A stretch of 64,000 nt of DNA, taken from Pomacea canaliculata (Eukaryota; Mollusca; Gastropoda; Architaenioglossa; Ampullariidae). The stretch spans positions 11,163,731-11,227,730 of the forward strand of contig NC_037602.1 of assembly GCF_003073045.1 (NCBI RefSeq). Reading direction: 5' to 3'. The notes beneath the pieces are model-generated. The model did no database searches, was not told the origin of the DNA, and was given only the letters and a program-made list of their open reading frames with translations. This document shows positions 1 through 12,955 of the stretch, piece by piece. The stretch's first letter is position 1. Every line of letters begins with the position of its first letter. Both the position numbers and the translations under genes were made by a program.

Positions 1-419
1 ATGGATGTTAAAAAATACATTAATTAATGATCTATTATTAAAATATCTATATCTTCTGGCAGTGTTATATTAATGCACTGAATTCACATCTATTTTTGAA
101 GATGTCACAAGGTAATTTAAATCCTATTACCTCTTCACAAATCTATGTGAGGTACGTAGCTAATAATAATATAAAATTTGTATAGTGTATGGGTTAGAGC
201 ATACTCTTAATGCTTAAGAATAAGAATGAGACGTGCAACATACGAGTTTAACTGTTTGCTTATGTTTTGTCCTGTGCCAGCAACTAAAGCAATATCATGG
301 CGATAAAAGATAATGTTACATAAAGATATTTCAGATACGGAAATCCCAGGTGATTTGATGAAGTCTCCCAAAACAAAAGCCAATATAAGAAACAGTTTTA
401 GAATGATAGGTTATATGTA

Positions 420-1025
420 AAATGAGTGTTGTGGCTCAAAAAGCCACCAACAAACCAAAATCACAAACCAAAAACTAACATGAAATAAAAAGATTAAATC
501 TTAGAGTAAAAACCTTTTCTCTTTAAACATATAAAAATAACTGCCAATGGGATGGATCTAAGCAGATAAAAAACTAAGAATCTACTTTAAAAAATTGCTG
601 GTGGATACTCTGGAGATCAGGACAATTTATTAACCTAACAGCACAACTGTAAAAATCTCCCAACACCAAGGACAGCCTGGTGGGAGGTTCACCTCGGAAA
701 AGGTGTTTAGCTGACTGTAAACTACTTCCTCCCATCTCACAAGATGGCAGGAAGGTAGGTGGTCAGAAAGAGGGGAGGGGGAAATTGATGTTTTAAGCCG
801 TGCCAGCAACTGAGGCTATATTACGGCAAGCAGCCAGCCCTGTAAACAGATGCCACGTGCAGAGAAAGAACAGCGTGCCCGAGACGAGAAATGAACTCAG
901 GGCAGCCAACCTTCACTGTATTGGTGACAGGCACTAACCGTTGCACCACCGGACCGCTCAGGTGGTCAGAAAGACAGGAAAAACAACATGTAAATTATTC
1001 TGGCCCAGAGTGTCCCAGTGATATT
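420..1025 (+). repeat. Dispersed repeat copy interrupted by a SINE
   Basis: Begins with a tgttgtggctcaaaaagcc-like block and ends near ttctggcccagagtgtccca. The same series of blocks recurs uninterrupted at about 6225-6625. Shorter pieces lie at 3640-3760 and 6770-6850 (plus), about 27640-27700 and 52195-52265 (minus), and a weaker one near 53930-54000. Family not identified; it has no visible coding capacity. Confidence 0.7.
772..959 (-). mobile_element. tRNA-derived SINE with perfect 15-bp target duplication
   Basis: On the minus strand the element starts with a tRNA-like head (A-box-like TGGTGCAACGGTTAG, degenerate B-box GAGTTCATTTC), then a body with GCACGTGGCATCTG, and ends in a tail containing TTGCTGGCAC and a C-rich stretch. 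It is flanked by identical 15-mers (757-771 and 960-974, aggtggtcagaaaga). The related repeat at about 6560 has the uninterrupted target. A second head and body copy is at 26195-26320 and a truncated one at 45641-45698. Isolated tail motifs occur near 265, 1740, 6060, 6640, 27800 and 38645. Confidence 0.85.
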
Positions 1026-4000
1026 GTGAAATTATTTTCAAGAATGAAGCTGTTTGAGTGCATAGGTACCACAGCAATGTGATAAAGAACTTTGAAAAAC
1101 AGTGCCACACACCTAAGTAATAAAGATAGAAACTAAATATCATTGTAAAAATAAGGTCCATATGGTATGCTGAAGTGGATGGAACCAAAGCCTTAAAAAG
1201 AGAAGAATAAATTTACTTTAACTTCTGTATCTCCAGTATCTGTAATACACTTTTTCTTTTTCTTTTTCTTCCTTTTTTTTCGCTCTTGTGTGTTTGGAAT
1301 TCCCAGACTATTCTGTTTCTGAAACAAAAACTTTAAAAAAAGCACATTATAGACAGCTTCTGAAACAAATGGATAAGTATATTTTTGCAACTTTTTATTT
1401 TCTCTATTTTATTTAACAGCACTTGTAACAGTTTAATGCTAGCCCCTATTCTTATATTTAAGAAACTCTTCCAGTCATACATTAATGAAAATGAAGAAAA
1501 TCTGCAAACAGTTGACTGAAGTGTGATAACAAGCCAGGTCCAACTGCCTAAAACAAGTTTCATGTATTCTTGTCATAATACGTAAAAATGATAAAAAAGA
1601 AAAAATTATGTCTAAATTTTTCTAGTTCTTAAGATAAAAATATATCTTTCTTTATTTCATTGCATTGTTTACAAATTATCATCTTGTTTAATGATGAAGT
1701 AAAGGTTTAGAAATATTTTGGATCAAAGTTAGTTGGTGGTGTTTAACACCATACCAGCAATGAAGGCTTTGTCACAGCAACAGATTGTCAAAGTTATTAA
1801 AACAACGGAAACAAGACTTTGGCCAATAATCACAATTATTGACAACCAATCAATAGATGAAGAAATGTTTAGAAATGGACTAGCATTTCGATGACTGGTG
1901 TAATTCTTATGGAAGATTTGTTTTTGGTGCACGTTTAAAGGATTTGATTGTGGGTAGGTGGCAGATATGGAAGGGAAGAGAGTTCCACTACTTGTTATTC
2001 CTGTCCTTGGAGATCAATTTGTCTTTTAAGCCTTGATTTTTGGTGTTGGCACAATATGTTATATGTTCATGACAGGATCAATTAGACTCAAGTGTGTGGT
2101 ACATATGACAGGAGCTATATGGTTTAGGTTGAAATGATTGATGACCCAGTTTCAAAATGTACTTCATTTATTTTATACAATTTCTGCAGAAGATTGTAAT
2201 ATAGGTAAAACAATAAGCCATAGCCTATTTTAAATGAACTTGTTTTCAACATGTTCTGTTTTAAAAAAGTCATAATAGAGCACAATGTTGGTTGTAAGTC
2301 AGGTTGGGGAGTGGTAATAGATATGATCTTTGTATAGCAAAATACATCTCTGAAAAAGTTTTAGGTCATAGCTAAGAGGGGTTGTAATAGGAAAGGTCTT
2401 AATAAGGAGGGAGGTTTTACTCAACAATCAATGATATACAACAAATAGGCATTAGGTGCTTTGACTGGCAAATTATTAGCCAAAGTTTTTCTGTTTAAGC
2501 CAAAAACTCCCTTTGCAGTTTTCAGCATAAGGCCATGATTGCAGCACGATATTCTGCTCGTTTGCATTGGTCTTAAGGTTGTCTTGTATCACTACTTCTC
2601 TGTATGCTTACATCTTGGTCATGCTGATCAAATTTCTCTTCTTTCTCAGCCATCAATTTGTTCCTCTTTTTTCTAGTGCGAGTGATGGTTTTATTCGCTT
2701 TTCTTTTCATCCCTTCAAAAGAAGACATAAAATACTTTCTTTGACTGTGATAAATAACAAATTCAATGGAGTATTCTCCAACATGCTCTATTCAAACTCT
2801 AGTAAAATGAGTAACAATTGTCTAGCTTCAGTGTACTTTCTCTCCTAGTCAACCCAGCCAAGGTTAAAGTATGTCTATAATCCTTTGCTAAGAACATTCA
2901 GGCTTCTTTACTCCATAGAACCCAATCCTCCTTTAACCTTTATTCTCCATCGCTTTCGTACATTACATCATTAAAATAAGGATTCTGACCTGATCCAAAC
3001 TAAATCTTTTACAAAAGCGAAAAATATGAGACAGCCAAGAAATCATAGGATAATATTTTTAAATTCCTTCTATTCTAGCAATGCTTACTTCGACACAGTT
3101 GCTATTATATCCATATTTGTTACAGGTCTGTATGATCGTATCACGATAATACCTACTGCGCTGATGTTTGTTTTGCTCTGGGGGATATGTCTCGAAGCTT
3201 GCACCGTGTACAACTGTCGATGACTCTATGGTAACCTATTACTTCACATTTACAACTAACAATTTCAACATCAACTGATGCTTGTCAGAATCACTTTCTT
3301 TCTCCTTTACCTTTATGCGTCTTCGAATCTTTTCTGCAGGCTAGGGATGTCGATCTATACAGACATAAAGCAATCAATTAAGACAAAAATTAACATTAAC
3401 CAACAAACCAGTACTCCGAATACTGCAACACACAATTATTCTATGCCAGTAACATCATACCATAAGCCATTATTATGATGGTTAATATTTATGCTAGCCA
3501 CATACTGAGGCTACATCCGAGAAAATGAATATGTTAAAGAGGGCTTGAAAAACAAGATCCTTATTAATACGTAACAAACACACTAAACAGTGAATATAAC
3601 ATATATTAACATTGACTACTAGTCAATTAGTTAAGAAAAGGTGTCGTGGCCCAAAAGGCCACCATTAAACCAGAACCTTAAGCAAAATTCTGAAAAAAAC
3701 TTAAATCCAATGGTGAAGCCCTCTCCTCTTTAAAAGACAAATAGCTGCCTGATGGATAGACGAGTTCAAATCAAGGCTGTGTCCCTGTACTCTCATTAAT
3801 GGTTTCGCTACAGGCGAAAAGGATTGCAGGCAAATAACTGGCTCAGTTCCGAAGGGAGTTTGAGCCACCCTCAACATACGTTAGCCGGTCACATGAAACG
3901 TTAATTTCCTTTGAGTCTGAGAATGGTATGGGGTCAAATGGAATCCTTTCTGCGCCACGGGATCCTCCCAAATCTCCAGCTATTCCACTCCAGCATACTG

Positions 4001-5678
4001 CTACACTGATCTAATCATCTCAATAACTTATGTTCTTCACTATCACAGGATCACTTGTATAAGCCACCCTCTACCTGGATCCATCGCACTACCTTTTCAA
4101 AATTATTCCCTTCCAACAGGGCTCACTTTTCCTTCTTCAAGCAGTGATCCCCAGCTCAACTACTTGACAAGTACCTGATTTAACAGCCAATAAATGAAAG
4201 ATACGAAAAAAATCATGAATATATCACTAGAATTTGTTTTACGAAATTCGTGGCCCCATCGCATTTGGTCACACTCACAACCTGCTTCACATGGCTGCAT
4301 AAAATTTCTTCTCTTCTCTTAACAAATTAAACAACTACAATAAGAAATGCTGTTGGCTATGTGGCAATTAGAGCTGCTAGAAAATGTTCTAACACTATCA
4401 ACATAATTAAAATGACACAAAATATGTCCGTGCAAAGATTACTAAAAACGTAACAGTAGCTACTGGTAAATAAATGAAATGCCGCAAGGGCAGAGAACAA
4501 CTGTAAGAAGGATCGGCAGATCCAAATAAAAGACTTATAGACACTGACTCTTAACGATAATTTATTGAACAAAAACACTGCTTTTATTAAGCAAGTGTAA
4601 CTCTCTGTCCATGAGGTCGCTGCTGTAAGTATTGGTTTCTATCATGCAGCAGCAGGCAGGAACAAGGGCAGGTGTTCAGCCACAAAGATTGTTGAAGTGG
4701 ACCGCCTTATAGGGCACATTAGTGAGCCTCAATCATGGCTCTGCCAGGAATGCATTGTAGTCTCCTTTTTCACTTGGTTCATGTATTCAAAGTCCGTTAT
4801 GTTTTCAAAAAGGTGTGCTTTTGTTTTTTAGTGCCAGAGTGAGAGAGAACATGGGTACTTGCAACATTTATCTCTTGGGAACCACTTTTTAAGAGTAGCA
4901 TGACAGTACAGTGCAAATGTCTATGGTGCAAACTACATTAAATAGTTTAAAGCGAATAGTGGCAGCCAAAAATCTAGGATCAGGCATTGAACAAATAGGA
5001 GCTTTGAAAAAATCACCATGACTAAAATTCTTAAAACAGTTCAGTATCTTTGTATTTTCCAGATTAAAAAAAATATTGTTGCTTGAGCATCTCTGGAATC
5101 TGAGGCCTTGCTCCAACCACCGGCTATTGTTCACGCGCATGAATTGGCCATGATGTAGCACATTATTTGCACACAGGAATGAGATTTTGTCGGACTTGCT
5201 GATTACATGTGCTAAGCACCAACTTTGAAATTTAATAATTAACAGTTGTATTTCAGGCACTGAAATTTACAGAATACATTTTATATTGTTGCTACCTACC
5301 AAAATCTGTGTAAAACATGGATCACCAAACTGGGTACACAGCAACCCATGTACAAACTTTCACATTATCTTCAAACTAACACCCCATTTAAACTGCTTGG
5401 GCCCTCAGCTGTCAGTCAAGTCTCACTGCTATTGCCTAAATACACAAACTTCAAAGCTCAAGCCTTATTACAATACTGTCCCTTCATATCTTCTTCTCTG
5501 ATTATTAAACTTACAAGTTACATTTTTGATGTTCATACTGTTTTATAATTTTTTTCTCTCTGCACACATTTGACAAATTCCCTGACTTTGCAAGTGATTG
5601 GAAATTGTTTCATAGATTTTTCTGACAAGATAAGTTTAAATGCCTCAAGAAAAAAAACAAAAAACAAAACAAACTTAC

Positions 5679-5834
5679 CTATGCCATTTAGGAAAAATGT
5701 TACTTCCTCCCCCTGGCTGAAAGTTAGATCAAGCTGCTGTTGTAGCAGGTTGAAAGGACACAAGGTACATAGAAGAAATTCCGCTGAATCATGCTGTATC
5801 ATCACCTGCACACGTCTTGTTTTATCACGCTCAG
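5679..5834 (-). CDS. NPL-FKBP exon 3
   Basis: Acceptor ttgcag, donor GTAAGT. 156 nt, encodes AERDKTRRVQVMIQHD, then AEFLLCTL and LDLTFSQGEEVTFFLNGIG. The last motif is the hallmark of the NPL fold second half. Leaves in phase 1, so the coding region must continue; no convincing next exon is visible between 1 and 5678. Confidence 0.87.
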
Positions 5835-8800
5835 CTGCAAAACAGTATCATTTTACAGTAACTTCACAAGCTGAATAATGCATATCACAACAGAAACAAA
5901 ATTAACATTTTGTAAAGATGGATAAGAGATTTTGTAGAGATGGATAATCTTAGAAACAATAACAGAATAAAATTATAGATCCTGTGAAAAAAAATCAGCT
6001 ACAAAATTTTAAAATCATCAGTACTAGGACATTTTTCTGTGTAGCTGGTTCGTTGTTTGTTTTGTGCTGTGCTAGTAACTAAGGCTTTATCACAAAAGGA
6101 AATGATACATTATCTTTTGGTTGAAAAACAAAACCCCCCTGAGTGACACAATAACAACATCCTTAGTAACAAAACCCAGCATCAGGAAAAAGGATAATAT
6201 AAAAAGGGTATAGGTAATATGCAAAAAGAGATCCCTTAAAATGCCACCATTAAGCCAGAACAATAAGCAAAAATCTAACAGAAGCTAAACATCTTAAATC
6301 TGATGGTAAATCCTTCTCTTTGAAATGAAAAAATAGCTGCCGATGGGATAAACCTTTAAACAAGGAAAAGAAAGTACCTGCTATAAAAATTTTCTAAAGA
6401 ATACTTTGAAAACCAGGACAAGTAATTAAAACGTGTACAACAATAAAACTTCCCTGGCACCAAGGACAAACCGGTGGGGATTTACCTCAGAAAAGATGGG
6501 GATGTGTGGCATAGGTATGTCCCATCCTAAGTCTACTACTACTGTCACATAGAATGGCATGGAGGTAGGTGGTCCAAAAGACAAAGAAGGATAGCATGTA
6601 ATTTATTCTGGCCCAGAGTGTCCCATTGGTTTGTTTTCCAGCAACTAAGGCTATATCATGATGAGAAAAGTTGAGACAAAAAACTCCAAAGTGATACGAT
6701 AGCATCCTTAACAGCAAAAGCCAACATAAGGAACAAAATTATAAAATGGTAGGTAGTATGTTAAAAAAAAAGAGTGTTGTGGCCTAAAAAGCCTCCAACA
6801 AACCAGAACTGGAGACCAAAATCTAACAAACATAAAATCTGATGCAGCACCATCTGCAGTTGTGCTTTGAATGCCAGTATGCCAACATTGCATAACAAGT
6901 GAGATGAGTAAGATCTCAAAATGTCAATATAGATAAAGAAGAAATTCATTGAGTGTGAAATCTACAACCTAGCGATTTGCAAAACTTTAAGGAAATTTGT
7001 ACTGCATACAAAGGTAAAGTCTCCCTTTCCTTCCACCACTATTACCTTCCTGATAAATCAAGTGTCTATCTCTGATTAAAAGATATTGGGTGAAGGAGTT
7101 TTCCAACCACAGGCCAAAGTGGATTTTCTAAAAGATGAATAAGATTCATCATGTACATTTTGTAACAGTAGTAGATCAGATCAAACTGAAAATGACAATT
7201 GACAATTGGGAGAATGATGTCAGAAGGTACTGATGTATGTGAAAAAGTAGACATTAAAAAGAAGGAAGCTAGATCAGAATAAAGAGGCTTACTCTTACTA
7301 AAATAAATAAAAATGTAAACATGACAGTGTGGTACAATACATACCAGAGTTACATTCTAAAGCAGCCATGGATAAATGAAATGGCCTTTCAACCGTTTGG
7401 GAATATCGTTTGCCTCCATCCAAAGTAATGCCTGCAACAAGACACATGTAACCTTTATATCACATCCTTTTATATATGTTAAGAAGCAAGAAAAAATATT
7501 GCTGGGATCATGTCTAACCACAAATCCAATGCCTGATGACAGGACATGAAATTCAAGTCAATGGACAAATCTCATTTCACTTTCAATATTCTCTTAACGT
7601 TGCAAGCAAAAGTGTAATCTAACTGCAGAAAGATGATTTGAATTTCAGATTTGATTATGAAAAAGGTTTTAAGCGCTTCCTAAATGTTAGGACAAAGTTG
7701 GTGGGAAATTAGTACCCAAAAAAGCATTTAGCAAAGACAGAGTGATTAGATCCCAATTTCTAAGATAGCTAAACTTATTTTAAAATGTTTAAGCAGTTTG
7801 TCTCATTAATGGTCGCCACTGAAGTGGAAACATCTTAGATAAGTTAATGGGTCTAAAGTATTTTTATGGCATCTTTCTGTATGATGTAATTTTAAAAACC
7901 TAACGTGATGCCTATTTACATGACATTTCTTTGATATTCCTACATGACATGAGCACAGAAGATAATAATAATAATGAGTCATATTTATAAAGTGCCATTC
8001 CCAGTTCCAGCCAGGCTCAAAGCACCAGAAATGGGTTTCAGCATAACTTATTTTGAAAGGTTCACCACATCATCAAACTAGGGGTTATTGAAATCGCCTT
8101 TTAGGTAGACTTTTGTAAACATGTCTGTCTTGCGTGTCCTACACAGTTGCTCTTTCAGATATGCTACCAAAAGTGATTAGAAATCAAGAATTTAAGAAAT
8201 TAACTGAGATGAATGGCTGTGAGAAATCAACTGCATGGTAATTAGTTTCAGTTCAGTTACTAATCATTACAGACTGGGACATCATCATTTTGCCAGCAGT
8301 AAGTGAATTATTTTTATGGATGACTTTTAATCTTTTTGTTATTTTGTTTCCCACTGAATACATAAATAATATTCATATTAATTCTAAAAGTACCCCTTCC
8401 CTGTGTGGAAGAGAGCTCAATGCACTGTGTTTACAAGACTAAACAAACCAACATACAACATATCACAATGCAATAATGCAACTTTATTAATCCACAAGGG
8501 CAATTACATGTAGTGCTCATATGCTAGCAATATACAGATAAATACAAATACACTATGAATTAATTTCTCTCACAATATATATACACACACACATATATAC
8601 ACATACTGTAAGATACTGTTGGGTCACCTCAGGCTAACATAAGATCATGGCCAGTAGAGTTTATCAATGGCACGTGGAATGAATGAGTTGCGGTGATGAC
8701 TGATTCTGCATACAAGCATCAAGTACCTACAACCAGACCGCAAAACTAAAAACTCACATATTTTTTCATTTTATTCACGCCAATCCATGATCAAAAGTAG

Positions 8801-11800
8801 AGAGGACGCAGGATGCCTTCCTAAGGATTTGCTGACAACACATGGATGCCAAGTTCCTCTGCCTGATTCCAGCGATCTTGGAACAGCTATCAAAAAGAGA
8901 AACAAGACTGTTCCTGTTCCCGAGGGAGAGGCTGTGAAACCAAGAGATGAAAATACAGAGAGACTTTCAATGAAGGACTGATAAAACCAAGTGAAGATGA
9001 CTGAGCTGACAGAGAAAGATCTGAGTTTTCGTAGGATACAGGAATTGCTGGCTCCTACCAGGGATTATGTCAGTATTGATGTCCCATTTAAGCTTGTTAT
9101 TGAAGATAATACCTAAATATTTTTAAAAGTCTACCTCAATGGCATCATCATGATCAGTACTGATGACTGCCTCCTCAGGCTTGTTCATCCAAAAGTTGAA
9201 AATCATTTCCTTAGTCTTTAATAATAATAATGTGTACTTGTAATGCCCAGCATCATGACCCAGATAGATTGCACTCTCTGCGCACACCAGTAATGACAAA
9301 TGAACATTAAACAGCAGACAGTGGATGGTGAGATACTTATAAGGCACACTGAACAACATAAAGGTAAAGTGCAAGAGTGGAACATAAAGCAATAGATAAA
9401 GATATGAAGGGAACTATAAACAGTGTAAGAGGGAGTTGTTACATGATGGTTAACATGACAGACAATATTGCAAAAGGAGTCAAGGATAGTTAATCAGGAT
9501 AGTACTTAGTGAACAAAACTTTTTCAAAGAACGTTTGAATGTAGTCTTTAAGTCAAATATGTGAATAAGTGGTGAATATGATGTAAAAGAGTTCCAATGC
9601 TTAGTAGCACAGAGGAAGAACATCCATTGTTCATAAGTGATTGCCTTTATGGAAGGGAGGGAGGGATAGAATGCGGGAATCTGATGAGGAGTGAAGGTTT
9701 CGAGCAGGAGTGCGGACAGACAAGATTTAAGTGAAGTAGTGGGAGGAGGATGCGGCCCTATGCTCTTCAAGGAGTAACAAGGACTAAACTAGTAGGATGA
9801 GGAGCCATCAAAGAACCCAAATCATAGAGTTCAGAACTTGTAGTCTATTCTAGCTTTAATTGGTAGCCAATGAAGAGAGTGAAGAAGTGGTATGACATTC
9901 AGACTTGTGAGCCCGGAAAATGAGGCGAGTAACTAAGTTCTGGACTTTCTGAAACTTGTGGATGAGGTACTGTGGACAGTCAGCAAGAAGAGAGTTGCAA
10001 CAGTCTAATTTAGACAGAACAAATGAGCAGATGAGAATTTTAGTGGTTGAGATGAACATAATATGGCAAATGTAACTGATCATCTGGAGTTCATAGTATG
10101 CTGAATGACAGATGCTAGAAACATGCTTATCAAGAGACATATCAACAGACATTATGTAAGTTGTTTTAGTTTTTTTTTCTTTTTGGTTACATAACTTAAG
10201 TTACGTTTCAAAGTTAGGAAAAAAACTTCAGCATTGCCTTCCGTAACAGAGACAGGTAATAAATGGTAAACTCTGGCTCTCCTCTTTGAAAAAAATAAAA
10301 GATTCTGTTTTTTCATCATTTAGTTTCAACTTGTTGTAGGTCATCAATAGTCTAATATCTGAAATACAATCTTGGATGGTCTGGTTAGCAGAGTGTGCCT
10401 GAGAGGGAGAAAAGCTGCTATACAGCAGAAGAGGATGGGATCAAAAAAAGCTAAAGATGGTACTGAAAATAGTAGCAGTTAAAATGTCAAATATACATCA
10501 TTTTTTTATGGTCTGAAGATTTCAATATCACATGCTTTATAAGAACTAAAAGTGCTTTTTTTTTATCCTCGGTCTGACTAGGAATCAAGAATTTATCTGT
10601 TAGCACTTGACATCAGTGGTAGGGGAAGTGGATTGGTGCTTGATAAATAATCAGACACATGGTAGAATTTTATATTGTATTGTTCATCTCTCCTTTTGTG
10701 CACCTTTCTGTTTTTTGTTGGTTTTTCTTCTCTTTGAACACAAGAGTTGTCTATGGTCATAGTTTAGACCCACATTAGTTTAATTTATTCCTTGTTACTC
10801 CTCGAGGAGCATAGGGCCACAACAACTCGCCAGCGGACCTGGTTTTAGGCAGCCCCCCTCAGGTGGGCCCATGTGGTTCTGACGTCTGTTGCCTCACTCT
10901 ATACTGTTCTTTTCCAAGTCTACTTTGGTCTCCCAACTCTCCTCTTCCCCTGAGGGTTCCAGTCAAATGCCTGTCTGGCAACGGTGTCAGCTGGTTTCCT
11001 ATCCAGCCCCATTTGCGCTTTTTGATGTCTTGGCTAGTGGCATTCTGGTTGGTTCTTTTCCACGGGCTGCTGTTGGAGATCTTTTCAGGCCATCTTATTC
11101 CCAGAATATGGCATAGGCATCAGTTGGTAAAGGTCTGGAGCTTGTTGCTGATGGGTTGTCACTCTTTAGGTTCCAGAACCATACAGTAGAACAGCTTTCA
11201 CATTGGTGTTGAAGATGCGGGTCTTACTGTGGAAAGATAATGGTCGGGAGTTCCAGATGGCATGTAGGCTGTTGAAAGCATTCCTGGCCTTGTTGATGCA
11301 GCTTTTGACATCATCCTCTGCTCCACCGTCCTTGTTGACAATGCTCCCCAGATACACAAAGCCATCTGTTTCCAGGATGTTCTCTCCTTGAAGTTGGATT
11401 TGGAGTTTCTGCTTGTTGTTGATTCTCATCACTTCAGTCTTCCTTCTGTTGACCTGTAAGCCAGTCTTCTCTGCCTGCTTACTCAGTTTGGCTTGTACAT
11501 GTTGCTGCCGATAAGATAGGAGACAAATGTCATCTGCAAAGTCCAGGTCCTCTAGCTGTTTGGTGAAGGTCCATTGGCTACCAGTGTTGTTGTCTTGTGC
11601 ACAATCCAGTCTATGACCATCAGGAAGATTATTGGTGATAATATGCAACCCCGTCTTATGCTGGTCTTCTTTACAAAAGATTTAGTGAGTTTGCTTTTGT
11701 GGATAACTTGGCAGGATGAGTCTTCGTACAACCCTTGGATGATGTTTATGAGCTTAGGTGGAATGCCGTAGTGGATCATCAGCCTCCAGATGACGTCCCT

Positions 11801-12857
11801 GTCTACACTGTCAAATGCCTTCTTGGTCCACAAAAATTACATAAAGGGGGGATTGCCACTCGATATACTGTTCAATGATGATACAGAGAGTGGCAAAGGG
11901 TCAGTACATGACACATCCTGGCGAAACACTGCTTGTTCTGGTTTCAGTCTCTTGTCTAATGCCTTCTTCAGTCTCTCTAGTATTACCCTTGTCAGGAATT
12001 TGCTGGGGATGGACAGCAGCATGATCCCCTGCCAGTTGTTGCACTGGGAGAGGTCTCCTTTCTTTGGTAACTTGACCAAGTGGCCTAGCTTCCTGTATGT
12101 TGGTACTAGCTCTTGTTCCCAGATCTTGTGTAGGAGAGGCTGTAAAATTGTTGCTGTTGTTTCTGGGTCTGCCTTTAGTTTTTCTGGGGGTATGGCATTC
12201 GGGCTGGCTGCTTTGCCACTTTTCATGCTTTTGATAGCTTTGATGACTTATGTCTTAGTGGGGGGGGCTGGTGTTGACGTGAAGTTGTTCAGTGATTCTG
12301 TGAGCCCTAGTACTTCACTTAATAACTACATATCTTCTGTTTGTTACATTTTTTTTTTTTTATTGATTTTTACAATTTTTCTTTATTATTGGTAAATACT
12401 GTTATTAAATTGTGTATGATTACTTTAAAACCTTTAAAAAAAAAGGTGGGTTTGGTGAGAAGCATGTGTTCTCGGGCACGTTTGCATCACTCCTTCCCCC
12501 CCCCCCCCCCCACCCTTTAAATCGTCAGATAATGTAAATCAAACAAAAATTAGAGTTTTTAATCGTCATCTTAACTACAAGCATTAATATCGGCTGATAA
12601 TTACTCAGAGGGTTGAAAGATGTATTTAAATTTAACAAAAACGATACTTGAGTAAGTTATAAATTTTTCTGATGTAGTTTTGTAAGGGGACGACGACTCT
12701 ACCACAAAATTGTTTCAATAACATGCGCATTCCCCTTAAATGAAGCGCTTCTCCAAGCAACTAATCTTATTATTGTAAATAATCTTAAAGACAATAATTT
12801 AGTAACAGAATCTGTTGGTTTTTAGCTTAAAGTGAGTGTGTACGCACCCCAAAACAT
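5679..12857 (-). CDS. Nuclear FK506-binding protein, N-terminal nucleoplasmin-like part (partial gene, 3 exons)
   Basis: Three minus-strand exons join in phase: 12857-12848, 7431-7345 and 5834-5679. The protein opens MFWGITLDGGKRYSQTVE, continues with PFHLSMAALE and then LLCTL and QGEEVTFFLNG. This is the nucleoplasmin-like (NPL) domain of FKBP39/FKBP46-type nuclear immunophilins; such proteins are histone chaperones with a C-terminal peptidyl-prolyl isomerase domain. About 83 residues are seen, ending just before the expected VHLTGYL-like strand; the acidic linker and FKBP domain must lie left of position 1. The start codon has a purine at -3. The gene is divergent from DNAI1, 173 bp away. 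A nucleoplasmin without an FKBP domain cannot be excluded because the C-terminus is not in the window. Confidence 0.85.
5835..7344 (-). repeat. NPL-FKBP intron 2, mostly dispersed repeat
   Basis: Between exons 3 and 2. Contains SINE-tail-like sequence near 6055-6110 and 6630-6670 and two copies of the dispersed repeat (about 6225-6625, 6770-6850). The first of these is the intact relative showing the empty site of the SINE at 772-959. No coding exon recognised. Confidence 0.6.
7345..7431 (-). CDS. NPL-FKBP exon 2
   Basis: Acceptor ttgcag, donor GTATGT. Encodes the end of the Gly codon, then ITLDGGKRYSQTVERPFHL and SMAALECNS. 87 nt, enters in phase 1 and leaves in phase 1. Strong match to the first half of the NPL domain. 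Confidence 0.88.
8471..9260 (-). mobile_element. Rex1-like non-LTR retrotransposon remnant
   Basis: Minus strand. Around 9120-9235 it translates as KTKEMIFNFWMNKPEEAVIS, the reverse transcriptase segment just before the YLG motif in Rex1/Babar-type LINEs. The 3' end, near 8471, reads as a sequence ending in a wttaataaagttgcat-type tail, shared with the plus-strand copy ending near 49590. Many stops and frameshifts; inactive. Confidence 0.65.
9480..10440 (-). mobile_element. CR1-like LINE remnant (C-terminal reverse transcriptase)
   Basis: Minus-strand open stretches at 9856-10152 and 9480-9770 carry the RT thumb and C-terminal signature: LDKHVSSICHSAYYEL, then LSKLDCCNSLLADCP and FQKVQNLVTRLI. 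This is typical of CR1/Jockey-type LINEs. Upstream decayed RT continues to about 10440. Same strand as the host gene intron. Frameshifted. Confidence 0.8.
10800..12260 (-). mobile_element. RTE-like non-LTR retrotransposon, 5'-truncated reverse transcriptase
   Basis: Three overlapping minus-strand frames (11837-12226, 11552-11833, 11166-11648) form one RT. In order: a finger start with KSGKAASPNAIPPEKLKAD, KKAFDSVDRDVIWRLM (palm, first Asp), RRGCILSPIIF, the catalytic LDFADDICLL, and FVYLGSIVNKDG. Decayed C-terminal sequence continues to about 10880. The 3' end near 10800 (gccctatgctcc on the minus strand) recurs at 9748 and 54217. No endonuclease is seen, so the copy is 5'-truncated and frameshifted. 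Confidence 0.85.
12848..12857 (-). CDS. NPL-FKBP exon 1 (10-nt coding part)
   Basis: Coding part of exon 1 is only ATG TTT TGG G, giving M-F-W and the first base of a glycine codon, followed by donor GTGCGT. The MFWG start is the invariant opening of NPL-FKBP proteins and the phase matches the next exon (GC...). The short length makes this the least certain of the three exons. Confidence 0.75.
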
Positions 12858-12955
12858 GTCTAAGCACGCATTAAAAACACCGTTCGATTGCACGGTCCCG
12901 CGTAGTCAGACTTCTCTCCCTTTATCTTCATACGGGCAAGCGGTGACCTTTCATT

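Larger units (their letters stand above)
1..5678 (-). other. Presumed intron 3 of the NPL-FKBP gene, repeat-rich
   Basis: No coding exon was recognised. The stretch holds pieces of a dispersed repeat (copies near 420-1035 and 3640-3760), a tRNA-derived SINE (772-959) and AT-rich sequence. A 123-codon minus-strand open stretch at 4889-5260 has no recognisable domain. Intron assignment is inferred from the open phase of exon 3. Confidence 0.5.
7432..12847 (-). other. NPL-FKBP intron 1 (LINE-filled)
   Basis: 5.4-kb intron between the 10-nt start exon and exon 2. Holds Rex1-like, CR1-like and RTE-like remnants (listed separately), a 16-base C run at 12496-12511, and AT-rich sequence at 12340-12860 with scattered CpG near the promoter end. 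No other coding exon seen. Confidence 0.6.

Noticed and set aside
4889..5260. 123-codon minus-strand open frame
   Set aside because: No recognisable motif, no matching splice partner and no fit to the open phase of the FKBP gene; probably chance or an old repeat.
11790..12395. 201-codon plus-strand open frame
   Set aside because: It is the antisense of the RTE reverse transcriptase frames; the minus strand carries the motifs.
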